Source of the DNA: Nocardia sp. NBC_01329
GTDB lineage: Bacteria; Actinomycetota; Actinomycetes; Mycobacteriales; Mycobacteriaceae
DNA: 64,000 nucleotides
NCBI RefSeq assembly: GCF_035956715.1
Contig: NZ_CP108381.1
Coordinates: 806,001 to 870,000, forward strand
Reading direction: 5' to 3'
The notes below the pieces were generated by a model. It did not search any database. It saw nothing but the letters and a program-made list of their open reading frames with translations, and was not told the DNA's origin. This document shows, in pieces, positions 35,692 to 44,084 of this stretch (position 1 is its first letter; each line of letters starts with the position of its first letter). The position numbers and the translations under genes were made by a program.

Positions 35692-36633
35692 ATGAGTTGC
35701 CCACCGGAGAGTTCGAAATCGGTGGCCGTCGCCGAGTTCGAGCGACAGCGGTCACGGATATTCGGGCTGGCGTACCGGATGCTCGGGTCTGCCACGGACG
35801 CCGAAGATATCGTTCAAGACGCTTTTCTGCGATGGCACGGCACCGAACCCGGCATGGTCCAGGATCCGGCTGCATGGTTGGTGAAGGTCACCACCAACCT
35901 GTGCTGGAACCGTCTGGGTTCGGCGGCCAGTCGGCGTGAACGGTATGTCGGGCAGTGGTTGCCGGAACCGGTGATGACCCCCGACAGCGCGCTGGGCCCC
36001 TTGGAAGCGGTCGAGCAGCGCGACACCGTTTCGCTGGGCTTTCTCGTGCTCGCCGAGCGGCTCACGCCGCAGGAGCGTGCAGTGTTCGTGCTGCGTGAGG
36101 CCTTCGGGTACAGCCATCGTGAGGTGGCCGAGTTGATCGAGCTGTCGCCGGCGAACTGCCGCCAGTTGCACAGTCGTGCGCGCAAGAGGGTTGCTGCCGC
36201 CGACCTGTCACTGGAGATGGCCGACTCCTCCGGCACCAGGGCCCTGGTCGAGCGGTTCCTCGACGCCGCCCGCAGCGGTGACCTCGCGGGTCTGGAGCGC
36301 ATGCTGGCCGACGATGTCATATCGGTGGCCGACGGCGGTGGCGCCTCGGCTGTCGCCCGGCTGCCGGTACGTGGCGCCGACAAGGTGGCCCGGTACTTGG
36401 CCACCGCCACGCGCCGGTACGGCGAGGGTCTCACCCTCGCGGTGCGGGAAGTGAACGGCATGCCCGCGGTGTTGGCCCGGAATGGGTCGATGCTGGTCGG
36501 AGTGTTGGTCCCAGAGATCGTGGACGGTCGGATCAGCTGTATCCGGATCGTCGCCAACCCGGACAAGCTTCGGTTCCTCGGTGCGCAGGCCGATCGGCTG
36601 TCACATTCGGGGGAGCTGTCCGGTTCCTGGTAG
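35692..36633 (+). CDS. ECF sigma factor, SigJ type with C-terminal SnoaL-like domain
   Basis: 313 residues. Region 2: RSRIFGLAYRMLGSATDAEDIVQDAFLRW. Region 4: LVLAERLTPQERAVFVLREAFGYSHREVAELI and LSPANCRQLHSRARKRV. The last 110 residues form a SnoaL/NTF2-like domain (ALVERFLDAARSGDLAGLERMLADDVISVADG), the hallmark of ECF41/SigJ-type factors, which lack a classical anti-sigma factor. The start is uncertain; GTG at 35638 would add 18 residues. The two genes downstream (oxidoreductase and small membrane protein) are the kind often found with this group. Confidence 0.88.
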   Translation: MSCPPESSKSVAVAEFERQRSRIFGLAYRMLGSATDAEDIVQDAFLRWHGTEPGMVQDPAAWLVKVTTNLCWNRLGSAASRRERYVGQWLPEPVMTPDSALGPLEAVEQRDTVSLGFLVLAERLTPQERAVFVLREAFGYSHREVAELIELSPANCRQLHSRARKRVAAADLSLEMADSSGTRALVERFLDAARSGDLAGLERMLADDVISVADGGGASAVARLPVRGADKVARYLATATRRYGEGLTLAVREVNGMPAVLARNGSMLVGVLVPEIVDGRISCIRIVANPDKLRFLGAQADRLSHSGELSGSW

Positions 36634-36665
36634 TGCAAGGCGCGTCGGCCACTACGGAGGAACAG

Positions 36666-37439
36666 ATGACAAAACGGATACTGGTCACCGGCGGTACCGG
36701 TCGGCTCGGGCGGGTGCTGGTGCCACAGTTGCTCGACGTGGGCCATGAAGTGCGGGTATTGACCCATTCGGAACGTGAGTCGGCGGCGCACCACTGGGTG
36801 GTCGGCGACCTGCGCACCGGCAGCGGGCTGGCCGACGCGGTCGATGGTATCGATCTGGTCATCCATTTGGCCACGACCAACGGGCGCGGTGATGTGACCG
36901 CGACCCGTGCCCTGATCGAGGCCGCCCAGGCGTCGGGCCGGCCGCACCTGGTGTACCTGTCGATCGTCGGTATCGACGACCACGCGCTCGGCTATTACCG
37001 CGCGAAAGCAGAGTGCGAAGCCCTGATCCAGCGGTCCGGGCTGCCGTGGACCATCCTGCGGACAACTCAATTCCACGATCTGATCGCCGAGATCTGCGAC
37101 GCCCAGCGGGCATTGCCGTTCACCGCGATGCCGTCGAAGGTGTACTTCCAGCCGATCGATGTCACCGAGGTGGCCGGTCGGCTGGTCGCGATCACGGAGG
37201 GTCCCGCGAGGCAACGCATTCCGGATCTGGGCGGTCCGCAGATACGTGCGGCCACCGACCTGGCCCGTACGTACCTGCGGGCCGTCGGCCGCCGCAGGCC
37301 GGTGTGGGCGGTACCTTTGCCCGGCAAGGCAATCCGGGACTTCCGTGCGGGCCTGCAGCTCACGCCGGAACGGGCGGACGGGCGGATCACCTTCGAAGAA
37401 TTTCTCGCCGAGCGCGGCGAGCGGGAAGGGGTCCGGTGA
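36666..37439 (+). CDS. NAD(P)-binding SDR/NmrA-type protein
   Basis: 257 residues. The Rossmann motif ILVTGGTGRLGRVLVPQLLD lies at the N-terminus; HLVYLSIVGIDDHALGYYRAKAECEALI carries the atypical SDR Tyr-x-x-x-Lys (YYRAK), and WTILRTTQFHDLI follows. Possibly a redox sensor or reductase; the substrate is unknown. GGAGG precedes the ATG by 6 bases. It lies 32 bp after the SigJ-type gene, the typical companion of ECF41 factors. Confidence 0.88.
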   Translation: MTKRILVTGGTGRLGRVLVPQLLDVGHEVRVLTHSERESAAHHWVVGDLRTGSGLADAVDGIDLVIHLATTNGRGDVTATRALIEAAQASGRPHLVYLSIVGIDDHALGYYRAKAECEALIQRSGLPWTILRTTQFHDLIAEICDAQRALPFTAMPSKVYFQPIDVTEVAGRLVAITEGPARQRIPDLGGPQIRAATDLARTYLRAVGRRRPVWAVPLPGKAIRDFRAGLQLTPERADGRITFEEFLAERGEREGVR

Positions 37440-37840
37440 TGTACGGGTGGCTTCGTGCGGGCCTGGGGTTCCTCACCGCGACTCAGCTGGGCGTCGGCGT
37501 GTGGGCGCTGTTCTTCCCGGCGAGCTTCTTCGCGCTCGAAGTGGTCGGTATGGGCATGGCCTACAACGAACATCTGATGCGTGACTACGGCGCGATGACG
37601 CTGGCCAGCTTCGTGGTCCTGGGCGCGGCCACAATCCGCATGAGTCCCTGGCTGACCCGCACCGCTCTGGTCATGTACTCGGTCTGGGCCGTTCCGCACT
37701 TCCTCATCCATGTGGCCATGGTCGGTCACCTCGCGCCCCGGACCGCGGCGATACTGCTCGCGCTGCTCGGTCTCGCGGTCCTGCTGTCGGCAGGTCTGCT
37801 CGTGCTCGCATTTCGGACCGTGTCGCCCTCGCGGACGTGA
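37439..37840 (+). CDS. Small four-helix membrane protein
   Basis: 133 residues with about four hydrophobic segments (FLTATQLGVGVWALFFPASFF, LASFVVLGAATI, VMYSVWAVPHFLIHVAMVGH, AAILLALLGLAVLLSAGLLVLAF). DoxX-like in general layout, though I do not claim the family. The start overlaps the stop of the upstream gene by one base (TGATG), so the two are co-translated with the sigma factor group. Confidence 0.8.
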   Translation: MYGWLRAGLGFLTATQLGVGVWALFFPASFFALEVVGMGMAYNEHLMRDYGAMTLASFVVLGAATIRMSPWLTRTALVMYSVWAVPHFLIHVAMVGHLAPRTAAILLALLGLAVLLSAGLLVLAFRTVSPSRT

Positions 37841-37931
37841 CGTGGTGTCGGCCGGCCCGGCTCGGACCGCGGAGATTCAGCAGTTGGGAGACCTCGGGGC
37901 GAGGCAGCGTAGTAGCTGTCGGGCGCCCGGC

Positions 37932-38459
37932 TCAGCGCGGGCGTGCCACGTTCTGGGGGAACTGCCCCTCTACGTTGCCGGCTGGGTTGTAGAGACCGAC
38001 GACGACCGTCCAGCCGCCCTCCGAGGCGTAACCGATACCGAGTCGGGTACTGGCCTTCCACACCAACTGCGTGAAATGACCCGTTGTCATGCCGAACCCG
38101 GGCTTGTCGAAGTCGTAGTTCTTGATCTCGTCGTACCACATCTTCGTGCCCATCTCGACAAAGGGGACAGCGTCCCAGCTGCCCTCTCCCCCGACGAGGT
38201 TCTCCCCGGCTCCGTTCTTGTGGGGGCAGCTGTGATCGATCGCTCGCTTGGCGGCGTAGTACTTCGCGCATTGCTGGGCCCGGTTGTTCAGGTCCTGGGT
38301 CGAGGTCATTGCCGGGGAACCGTGCTCGGCCCGGTATCGGTTGTGCAGGGTGAGCCCGGTCTGCGCGTAATCGCTCTGTCCGGCGGCGGGGCCGCCGCCG
38401 GTGACGAGCGCGGCCAGCATCACCGTCGCAATAACCGATACCAACCGACCGACACGCAC
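37932..38459 (-). CDS. Secreted CAP/SCP-domain protein
   Basis: 175 residues from a GTG with GGAGG 5 bases upstream. The signal peptide runs through LVSVIATVMLAALVTGGGPA. The CAP domain shows LHNRYRAEHGSPAM, HSCPHKNGAGENL, VEMGTKMWYDEIKNYDF and TTGHFTQLVWKASTRLGIG, including the His and Glu typical of the CAP cavity. CAP proteins are extracellular; in bacteria their functions are poorly defined. Convergent with the preceding membrane protein. Confidence 0.9.
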   Translation of the reverse strand: MRVGRLVSVIATVMLAALVTGGGPAAGQSDYAQTGLTLHNRYRAEHGSPAMTSTQDLNNRAQQCAKYYAAKRAIDHSCPHKNGAGENLVGGEGSWDAVPFVEMGTKMWYDEIKNYDFDKPGFGMTTGHFTQLVWKASTRLGIGYASEGGWTVVVGLYNPAGNVEGQFPQNVARPR

Positions 38460-38856
38460 GACGACCTCCCGAAACAGAGCAGGACACAACAGAAAAGAAC
38501 CACACGGACCTCGAAACCCCACAGATCGTGAGTGTTTCGGGATCAGGTGAGCATACTCGAGTTTCGCTGGCCGAAGCAGCCCCGGAGACGCTGGTCCCCC
38601 GCACCACCACCGGCGCCTGGATCGGTTTTGTCACCTCGCGATCCCCACCGGAGATCGGCGCGGCTACGTCGAAACCCGCCAGTGGTGTCCCGCCGGCGCC
38701 TCGGCGCGGGGAACCGTGAGGGCGGCCGCCCCTCGATGAGGATGCCCGGTGGGGCATCGATCACAGTTTCGCGGCACTGGGGCCGGATTCCGCCGGTACA
38801 TCGCGTGGGGGAGAGGATATGTCCGGCACCGAGTTCCCTACCGGGCATGGATCTGG

Positions 38857-38984
38857 GAATGTCGGTGGTGCCTGCACGGTTGTGAATCGCGTGCAAATCG
38901 TAGAAAAATCGTAGAAAGCGGGGGTAGACCCCACGGATGTGCAGGTCAACGGTGGGATAGGCTTTGTCGGTCATGAAGTCGGCA
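38857..38984 (+). repeat. Duplicated cysteine-desulfurase promoter region (element B, copy 1)
   Basis: About 125 bp nearly identical (about 14 differences by eye) to 60235-60367, the promoter and first codons of the cysteine desulfurase gene. It keeps the iterated TTGTAGAAA motif (here CGTAGAAA), the GGGG/CCCC hairpin, the TAGGCT -10 box (38958-38963) and ATGAAGTCGGC (from 38973). Here the coding continuation is lost: the frame ends after about 40 codons of unrelated sequence. Confidence 0.85.
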
Positions 38985-39102
38985 CAGCGTTTCCGCAGGT
39001 CCCCGACGTCGCCCAATATTTCCCATGATTTCCCTGTTTGCGCAGTTAGATGGCACTTTGTGGGTCCCGACGCTGTTCCTTCGTGCCCCTGACTTCCCAT
39101 CC

Positions 39103-39135
39103 TGACCCGTGTGAAATTTGTAGAAAATTTGTAGC
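39103..39135 (+). repeat. Third copy of the TTGTAGAAA iteron pair
   Basis: GTGTGAAATTTGTAGAAAAT followed by TTGTAG repeats the motif found at 38887-38905 and 60281-60303, without the rest of the element. Other sequence from 38460 to 39424 has no supportable gene. Confidence 0.55.
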
Positions 39136-39424
39136 GCCGCGCACCGGGCAACAGGCGGAACCGGCGGGGCGCCCAGGGGGTGCTGTCCGGGCGGGTCAAA
39201 TTTCCAACCGGCTGGGCGCGACTTGGCGGTCGTTCGTCACAGGTACCGGTACTCGGTTGGACACGCAAAGCAAGGTCAACCGGGAAAACGCCTTGGTCAT
39301 GGTGGATTCGTGTCCGATCTGACGATTGCGACGATCGAGTGGGCTGGCTGACCGCGCGTGCCGCGGTCTCGCCAGGCAGAAGCCCGGCGTGATCGGTGGA
39401 GTGAAGCGGCGCGTGCACCGACGA

Positions 39425-39883
39425 CGCGGTCGCGGCCCGGATTTTCGACCGGGAGGCGTGCGGCAGGGGCGGAGGGGACTACGATGGTGAGGACACCGTC
39501 GAGCAGCTGATCGGCTGCCGAACCCGACAGGACCTCTTTCGAACTGCCGCAGTCCCGCTACCTCCAGGCGATGGGTTGCTCCACTCGGCAGTCCGGCGCG
39601 GAGCGGCCTCGGGTTCGGATGGTATCCCCGGAAGGCCCGGACCGCTGGCCGGTCAGACCGCCACGGGACGCGCATCTCGACCCTGCCTGCCGCGCGACTT
39701 CCACCGGCAGCGCACACCGAAGATCGGAGCACGAACATGTACGACGACAATGCTGGACTGTTCAGTCACGTCCCGGCCGAACCCGAGCCATACTCGATGC
39801 CGGCCGATGCTCCGCAACCGGTGTTCCTGACCGCGGTGCCCGAGCCGGACGCCGCCACCCGCCCGGCCGCCGGTTCCAGGTAG
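39425..39883 (+). repeat. Duplicated segment A, copy 2
   Basis: Second copy of the 30060-30515 segment: leader of about 300 bases plus the 48-codon peptide gene. The acyltransferase gene that follows copy 1 is absent here; a tRNA remnant lies about 230 bases on. Confidence 0.8.
39737..39883 (+). CDS. Conserved 48-aa acidic peptide, copy 2
   Basis: MYDDNAGLFSHVPAEPEPYS followed by ADAPQPVFLTAVPEPDA. Same length and start context (CGGAGCACGAAC before ATG) as copy 1. Changes are conservative in the first 39 codons and looser near the C-terminus, as expected for a functional peptide whose tail is less constrained. Function unknown. Confidence 0.7.
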   Translation: MYDDNAGLFSHVPAEPEPYSMPADAPQPVFLTAVPEPDAATRPAAGSR

Positions 39884-40109
39884 GCCGTTTCCAGTTAGGG
39901 TCGGCGCGCTTCTGGTTCGGCAGCCGGCGCTGGATCGGTAGGCATCACACCAGCACTACTCGCGGCGACCGGCCAGAACAGCCGCCAACTCGAGCCCAAC
40001 CCGCCGTGAGCTCCTGCGCATCGCCACAACCCCCAGATCGCACTGCTGTCGGCCGGACTTCACAAGATGGCCAGCATGAGGTATGGGCGCGCCGCACCGG
40101 AATGGGTGT

Positions 40110-40145
40110 GTGGGGGTCAGGGGTTCGAGTCCCCTTAGCTCCACC
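40110..40145 (+). other. 3' remnant of a tRNA gene (tRNA-Ala-like), probable attachment site
   Basis: AGGGG-TTCGAGT-CCCCT is a perfect T-arm, followed by the acceptor strand TAGCTCC, A and CC. This matches the 3' third of actinobacterial tRNA-Ala. The preceding bases do not form D and anticodon arms, so no complete tRNA is present. Such 3' fragments mark integration sites of mobile elements. Confidence 0.7.
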
Positions 40146-40153
40146 TGAAACCC

Positions 40154-40195
40154 CAGGTCAGGCCCGGTCTAGTACCGGGCCTGACCTGTTTTATT
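40154..40195 (+). terminator. Strong intrinsic terminator
   Basis: CAGGTCAGGCCCGGT pairs perfectly (15 bp) with ACCGGGCCTGACCTG around CTAGT, followed by TTTTATTTT. It is the only classic T-tailed terminator in the window and was probably carried with the tRNA fragment. Confidence 0.92.
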
Positions 40196-40588
40196 TTGAC
40201 CAACCCCCCGTTTACCCCCCGGTTTGGTCCCGAAATGGTGTTGACGATGGTTCTGCCGTCGTCCTGCCAGTGAAGCAGTGCGACCTGATCCGGGTGTATT
40301 TCCGAGGCCGGGGGTCATTGTGGCAGGTCGGGTAGGTCCGGCAGTCTGTAGTGCGCCTTCGTACCAGGCGTGTACAGCCAGCCAGAGATAGGGCGGTCGT
40401 CCTTCCACGGGTTCCATCTCCTGGGCCTTGTGGATCAGGTACTGCAGCATCCGGTTGTCCCGAAGCGGGAACGGGTAAGGGAAGGCGCTGCCGGGTGTGT
40501 TGATACTGTCGGCCCGGTCATCGGGGTGCCCGTTGGCGATAATTTGGGTCGACTGGCGGGTTATGTACTCCGCCGGAATCTGTGCTGG
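40169..40588 (-). pseudogene. Possible remnant coding region
   Basis: An open minus-strand frame with protein-like composition in its middle (PAEYITRQSTQIIANGHPDD, FPLRDNRMLQYLIHKAQEME and RPPYLWLAVHAWYEGAL). It lacks a good start at its 5' end and its 3' part degenerates into Arg/Gln/His-rich sequence running into the terminator. The only ATG inside is at 40450. I do not recognise it; likely a truncated gene at the island edge. Confidence 0.35.
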
Positions 40589-40835
40589 TTAGTCCGGTTC
40601 CATGGCTTGTCCCGGGTCGTTGTGGGCGGCCTGGTGGTGTGATCAGTGTGCCATGCCGAGGCGGTTCTGCTGCTGCGATTGAGCTGTAAGTGTTGTCGAG
40701 ATCGTCCCCACCGCCGACGCGCTTCGTATCGGCCGTCGGGCAGTTGCCGGGTACAGGGTGCGTCGGCGGTGCTGGGCGTCAGTGCCGGGTTCGATATATA
40801 AGCTGCCTGCGCCCGCCCGGCGCAATGAGCACATG

Positions 40836-42173
40836 TCAGAACAGCAGCAGCTGGTCGGTGTCCGGAACCTTCTGCCGGTTGACCCGATGAATATGAGCCC
40901 GATCGCCTGTGATCGCTGACGCGGCTCGCGAACTGTTCGATGGTGTTGCTGGATCGTGTAGAGGAGCGGCAGGTCGCCTGGTTGCTGGTGGCTGGTAGTT
41001 GCCGATCTGGAGCGCCGGTGGGCAGCTCGGGATTTCTCCAGGAGCAGTGTCTGGCGAGAGCGTGTGGCTGCAGTTGACGCAGGTGAGCGGTTGCCGAACA
41101 TTCCGGATTCGCCGGAATTGAGGGGCGTCGGTGTATGCCGGGAGATGGCCGTTCTTCACAAACCTGTTCTGGAGCCGGACCCAGCGCAAGTGAGCGAGCG
41201 CCTCAGGGTCGGCGATGGGTGGGCGCCCAGTAATGCCCACCACCACCACATTCGGGACGGGACTGGAGGTCCGGGAGGGATCAATGTGCACCGGGTCGGT
41301 CGCGGGAGTGGGATGATGGTGCTGGTTGAGGCGATGGCGTCGACGTGTTCGCAGGAGTTCACGTTCGTGGTGTAGCGCGTCTGTCAATGACTGGTGCAGC
41401 TGGCTGGGGATCGCGAGACCGCGCGGGGTCAAGGTGAGATCGTCTAGTCGGCACGGGTGCGCGAGCAACTCGTCGTAGACGCACGGCGGCAGGTGCGGTA
41501 CCCGGTGGGTGGGATTATCCTCGGTCGGCGGTTCTGGCCATAGGGTTCGGTGCGGTGCTCCGACCATCACGGAAGCGGACCGCTGGGCGGGGTCCAATGT
41601 CCACAGGTGTTGACGGCTGTCGGGATCGCTGAGCACGATCCAGTGCGGACGGCTGGTGGGATGCCAGAACCAGACATCGACGACTCCGTTGCGTCGGTAG
41701 TCGTGATGTCTTTGGCTCCACTCCGCATCGGTCAGCGGCCCCCCTTGGACTTCGAGAGCTACTTCCCGGCGGTCGGCGAATACGACGCGGACATCGGCGC
41801 GGCGTTCTCGGCGGGGCAACCACACCTCGGTATCGGCTTCGACCACCCCCGGCTGACGGAGAGCCCACTCGGCCAGCACTGCCTTGCCGGTCAGATGCCA
41901 CAGCGTCTCAGGATGATGCCGGCCGCCGACGGGCGCGAACCCGGGTGGATGGGCGAAGTGCGGTCGGCGCTGCCCGCCCACGCGGGCGCGGACCACCACG
42001 GGCACTTCTTTGCCGAACTCGGTGAAACAGGCCGCGCATACCAGCGACCTGTCACCGACGAGGCTTTTGCGCCTGAAGTCGTGTACGTGCGGGTCGGCGG
42101 GATCTGTCGGCGCGCAGACGTACTGCCCGCACGAGAGATCGAGCGCGACGGTGAGCTGGTCGGAGAAACCCAC
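40836..42173 (-). CDS. CoiA-like competence/nuclease family protein
   Basis: 445 residues. The middle has HFAHPPGFAPVGG...HPETLWHLTGKAVLAEW, then RADVRVVFADRREVALEVQGG and RHHDYRRNGVVDVWFWH, the PD-(D/E)xK-type core of CoiA-like proteins (Asp in RADV, Glu-x-Gln in EVQ). An N-terminal CAACFTEF and a later CVNCSHTL give two Cys pairs that may bind zinc. In competent bacteria CoiA helps DNA uptake or recombination; in actinobacteria related genes are usually on mobile DNA. It sits between the tRNA remnant and the IS cluster. Confidence 0.72.
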   Translation of the reverse strand: MGFSDQLTVALDLSCGQYVCAPTDPADPHVHDFRRKSLVGDRSLVCAACFTEFGKEVPVVVRARVGGQRRPHFAHPPGFAPVGGRHHPETLWHLTGKAVLAEWALRQPGVVEADTEVWLPRRERRADVRVVFADRREVALEVQGGPLTDAEWSQRHHDYRRNGVVDVWFWHPTSRPHWIVLSDPDSRQHLWTLDPAQRSASVMVGAPHRTLWPEPPTEDNPTHRVPHLPPCVYDELLAHPCRLDDLTLTPRGLAIPSQLHQSLTDALHHERELLRTRRRHRLNQHHHPTPATDPVHIDPSRTSSPVPNVVVVGITGRPPIADPEALAHLRWVRLQNRFVKNGHLPAYTDAPQFRRIRNVRQPLTCVNCSHTLSPDTAPGEIPSCPPALQIGNYQPPATRRPAAPLHDPATPSNSSRAASAITGDRAHIHRVNRQKVPDTDQLLLF

Positions 42174-42812
42174 TCGGACACCCCTGTCGAATAGACGATG
42201 AGCCCTCCGGCAGACGCGGGAAGGCTACGCAGGGCCGCTCTATTCGAGAAAGAAGGGGTTCGGCTGAGTTCAGTTCAAGGAGCCTGGAACGGCTGAAGTA
42301 TCTGTATGGGTATGGGCGCCGAGTGGGTGTGAAGGTTTGAGTGGGTGCTGTGCGGCCTGGCTCCAGGTTACGGCGGTGCGAGGCGTCTGTCGAGAAAAAC
42401 TGTTGTGCAACATCTTCGACAACTTTCCATCTGACAACACCGCCGCGGAGCTCGCAACCCTGATCGAGGATCACGTAGCCCTGTGGGGCCGACCCAAACA
42501 TCGACTGCTCATCAAGCCCCACTTCTCGCCCTCGGCCATCGTCACCGGGCGGGGCGAAGCTGGCCGCCATGGGTGCAGGGTGCCGGAGGGAGCGCGCTTT
42601 CGAGGCTGGGGTGCGGAAGTTGGCGGATGAGTCAGGATATCGGGCGCAGGGTAGGACTTGAATCCCTCAGTGCGGCAGATTTACCGATTCGGTGTGTTCG
42701 ATCACATCGAACGGTAGACGATATTGATCGAGAGGATCAAGCGCTGGTTTTCTGTGGCGCACGATGGTTGTTGATCCTAGTGTTGGTTCTGTCGGCCACT
42801 TCTGGCGTGTGG
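42174..42812. other. Gap without supported gene
   Basis: About 640 bp. Short frames exist on both strands, but none has a clear start, ribosome-binding site or recognisable domain. It leads directly into the left end of the IS3 element. Confidence 0.4.
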
Positions 42813-42879
42813 TGAGGTTCCCCCGCTTTCCCTTGGAGGGCTCTGAGCATGGTCCGGTAGGACCAGGAAGGAGCCCCGC

Positions 42880-43182
42880 GTGGCAGCACCGAAGAAATAC
42901 CCGGACGAGCTGAAGGCCCGAGCAGTCCGACTGTATCTGGAGTCGGACCCGAAACCGACGATCCGCAAACTCGCCCAGCAGTTGGGCGTGCATCACGAGG
43001 CCTTGCGGAATTGGATCCGCCAAGCCGACACCAGTGGCCAGCGATCGGAACCAGCATCGACCGATCTGGCCGAGGAGAACAAGCGGCTGCGTAAACAGGT
43101 CGCCGAGTTGGAGCGGGTCAACGACATTCTGCGGTCGGCGAGTGCGTATTTCGCCTCGGAGCTCGGCCAGACCCGGAGGTGA
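42880..43182 (+). CDS. IS3-family transposase OrfA
   Basis: 100 residues from a GTG with AGGAAGGAG upstream. The HTH is at YPDELKARAVRLYLESDPK and IRKLAQQLGVHHEALRNWIRQA, followed by a leucine-zipper-like coiled coil (LAEENKRLRKQVAELERVND). It overlaps orfB, as needed for the programmed frameshift that makes the OrfAB transposase. Confidence 0.9.
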   Translation: MAAPKKYPDELKARAVRLYLESDPKPTIRKLAQQLGVHHEALRNWIRQADTSGQRSEPASTDLAEENKRLRKQVAELERVNDILRSASAYFASELGQTRR

Positions 43183-44084
43183 TCGTGCGGTTCGTCAAGG
43201 ACAGCCGGCACCCGGTCGAGCTCGTATTGCGGGTGCTCGGGATCGCCTCGTCGACCTACTACTGGTGGTGCAAACGCCTCGACGTGCCTTCGGCTCGGCA
43301 GATCGCCGACGAAGCCTTGCTGGCTGAGATCGTCGATATCCATACCAGCTCCGCCGGCACCCATGGTTCTCCGCGAGTGCATGCGATGCTTGCCCGCCGC
43401 GGTGTCTCGGTGGGCCGCAAAAGGGTGGAGCGGGTGATGCGTGGCGCCGGGTTGCAGGGCGCTTTCCTGCGGAAACGGTGGCGCATCGCCTCGACACGAA
43501 CCGATCCGCGGGCGGCGCCGGCACCGGATCTGGTCGAGCAGTCTTCACCGCGGATCGGCCGAATCGGCTGTGGGTGGCTGACGCGACCAGGATCCCCTGT
43601 GGTCAGGGCACGTTCTGGCTGGCAGCGGTGCGGGACGCATTCTCCAACCGGATCGTGGGCTGGAAAACCTCAGACCGCTGCGACACCGAACTGGTGCTGG
43701 GTGCACTCGAGTTCGCAGTCTGGAGCCGCGACATCCGCGATGGCGAACTGATACACCACAGCGACAGGGGGCTCGACCTACACAGCGATCCGGTTCGCTA
43801 ACCGGCTGGCCGACAACGGGATCGCCCAGTCGATGGGCTCGGTCGGCGACAGCTACGACAATGCGCTGATGGAGAACTTCTTCTCCACATTGAAGACCGA
43901 ACTGGTCTATCGCCGAGCCTGGCGGACCCGGGACGAGGCCGAGAACGCCCTGTTCGCATACATCGATGGCTGGTACAACAGCCAGCGCATCCAGAAGAAG
44001 CTGGGTTGGCGATCACCGGACGAGTTCGAAGCGAGCTACCATCACCCGGTTCCGGCTAGTGCCTCGTCAAGCAACGTTGGATAG
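43179..44084 (+). pseudogene. IS3-family transposase OrfB, two frameshifts
   Basis: The integrase-type catalytic domain is split over frames. The first part ends near 43543 (APDLVEQ), where one base appears to be missing before VFTADRPNRLWVADATRI. The second part ends near 43771 at HHSDRG, where one extra base in a G run breaks STYTAIRF. The third part contains SYDNALMENFFSTLKTELVY and WYNSQRIQKKLGWRSPDEFE. The DDE residues are all present, but the element cannot make an intact enzyme. Confidence 0.85.

Noticed and set aside
38543..39418. Minus-strand coding region containing [13 protein letters not shown], also seen at 59812-60399
   Set aside because: The two copies differ mainly by amino-acid-changing substitutions, so the similarity is conserved non-coding DNA (the duplicated promoter), not a protein.
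39956..40144. Minus-strand frame beginning MELRGLEPLTPTHP
   Set aside because: This is the antisense of the tRNA-Ala 3' end, a well-known false gene next to tRNAs.
40068..40145. A complete tRNA gene
   Set aside because: Only the T-arm and acceptor 3' strand fit; no D-arm or anticodon arm can be formed in the preceding bases.
42337..42630. Plus-strand 97-codon frame left of the IS3 element
   Set aside because: A competing minus-strand frame is equally open; neither has a family match or ribosome-binding site.
42650..42680. tRNA-like stretch GGTAGGACTTGAATCCC before the IS3 element
   Set aside because: No cloverleaf can be formed around it; likely chance resemblance.
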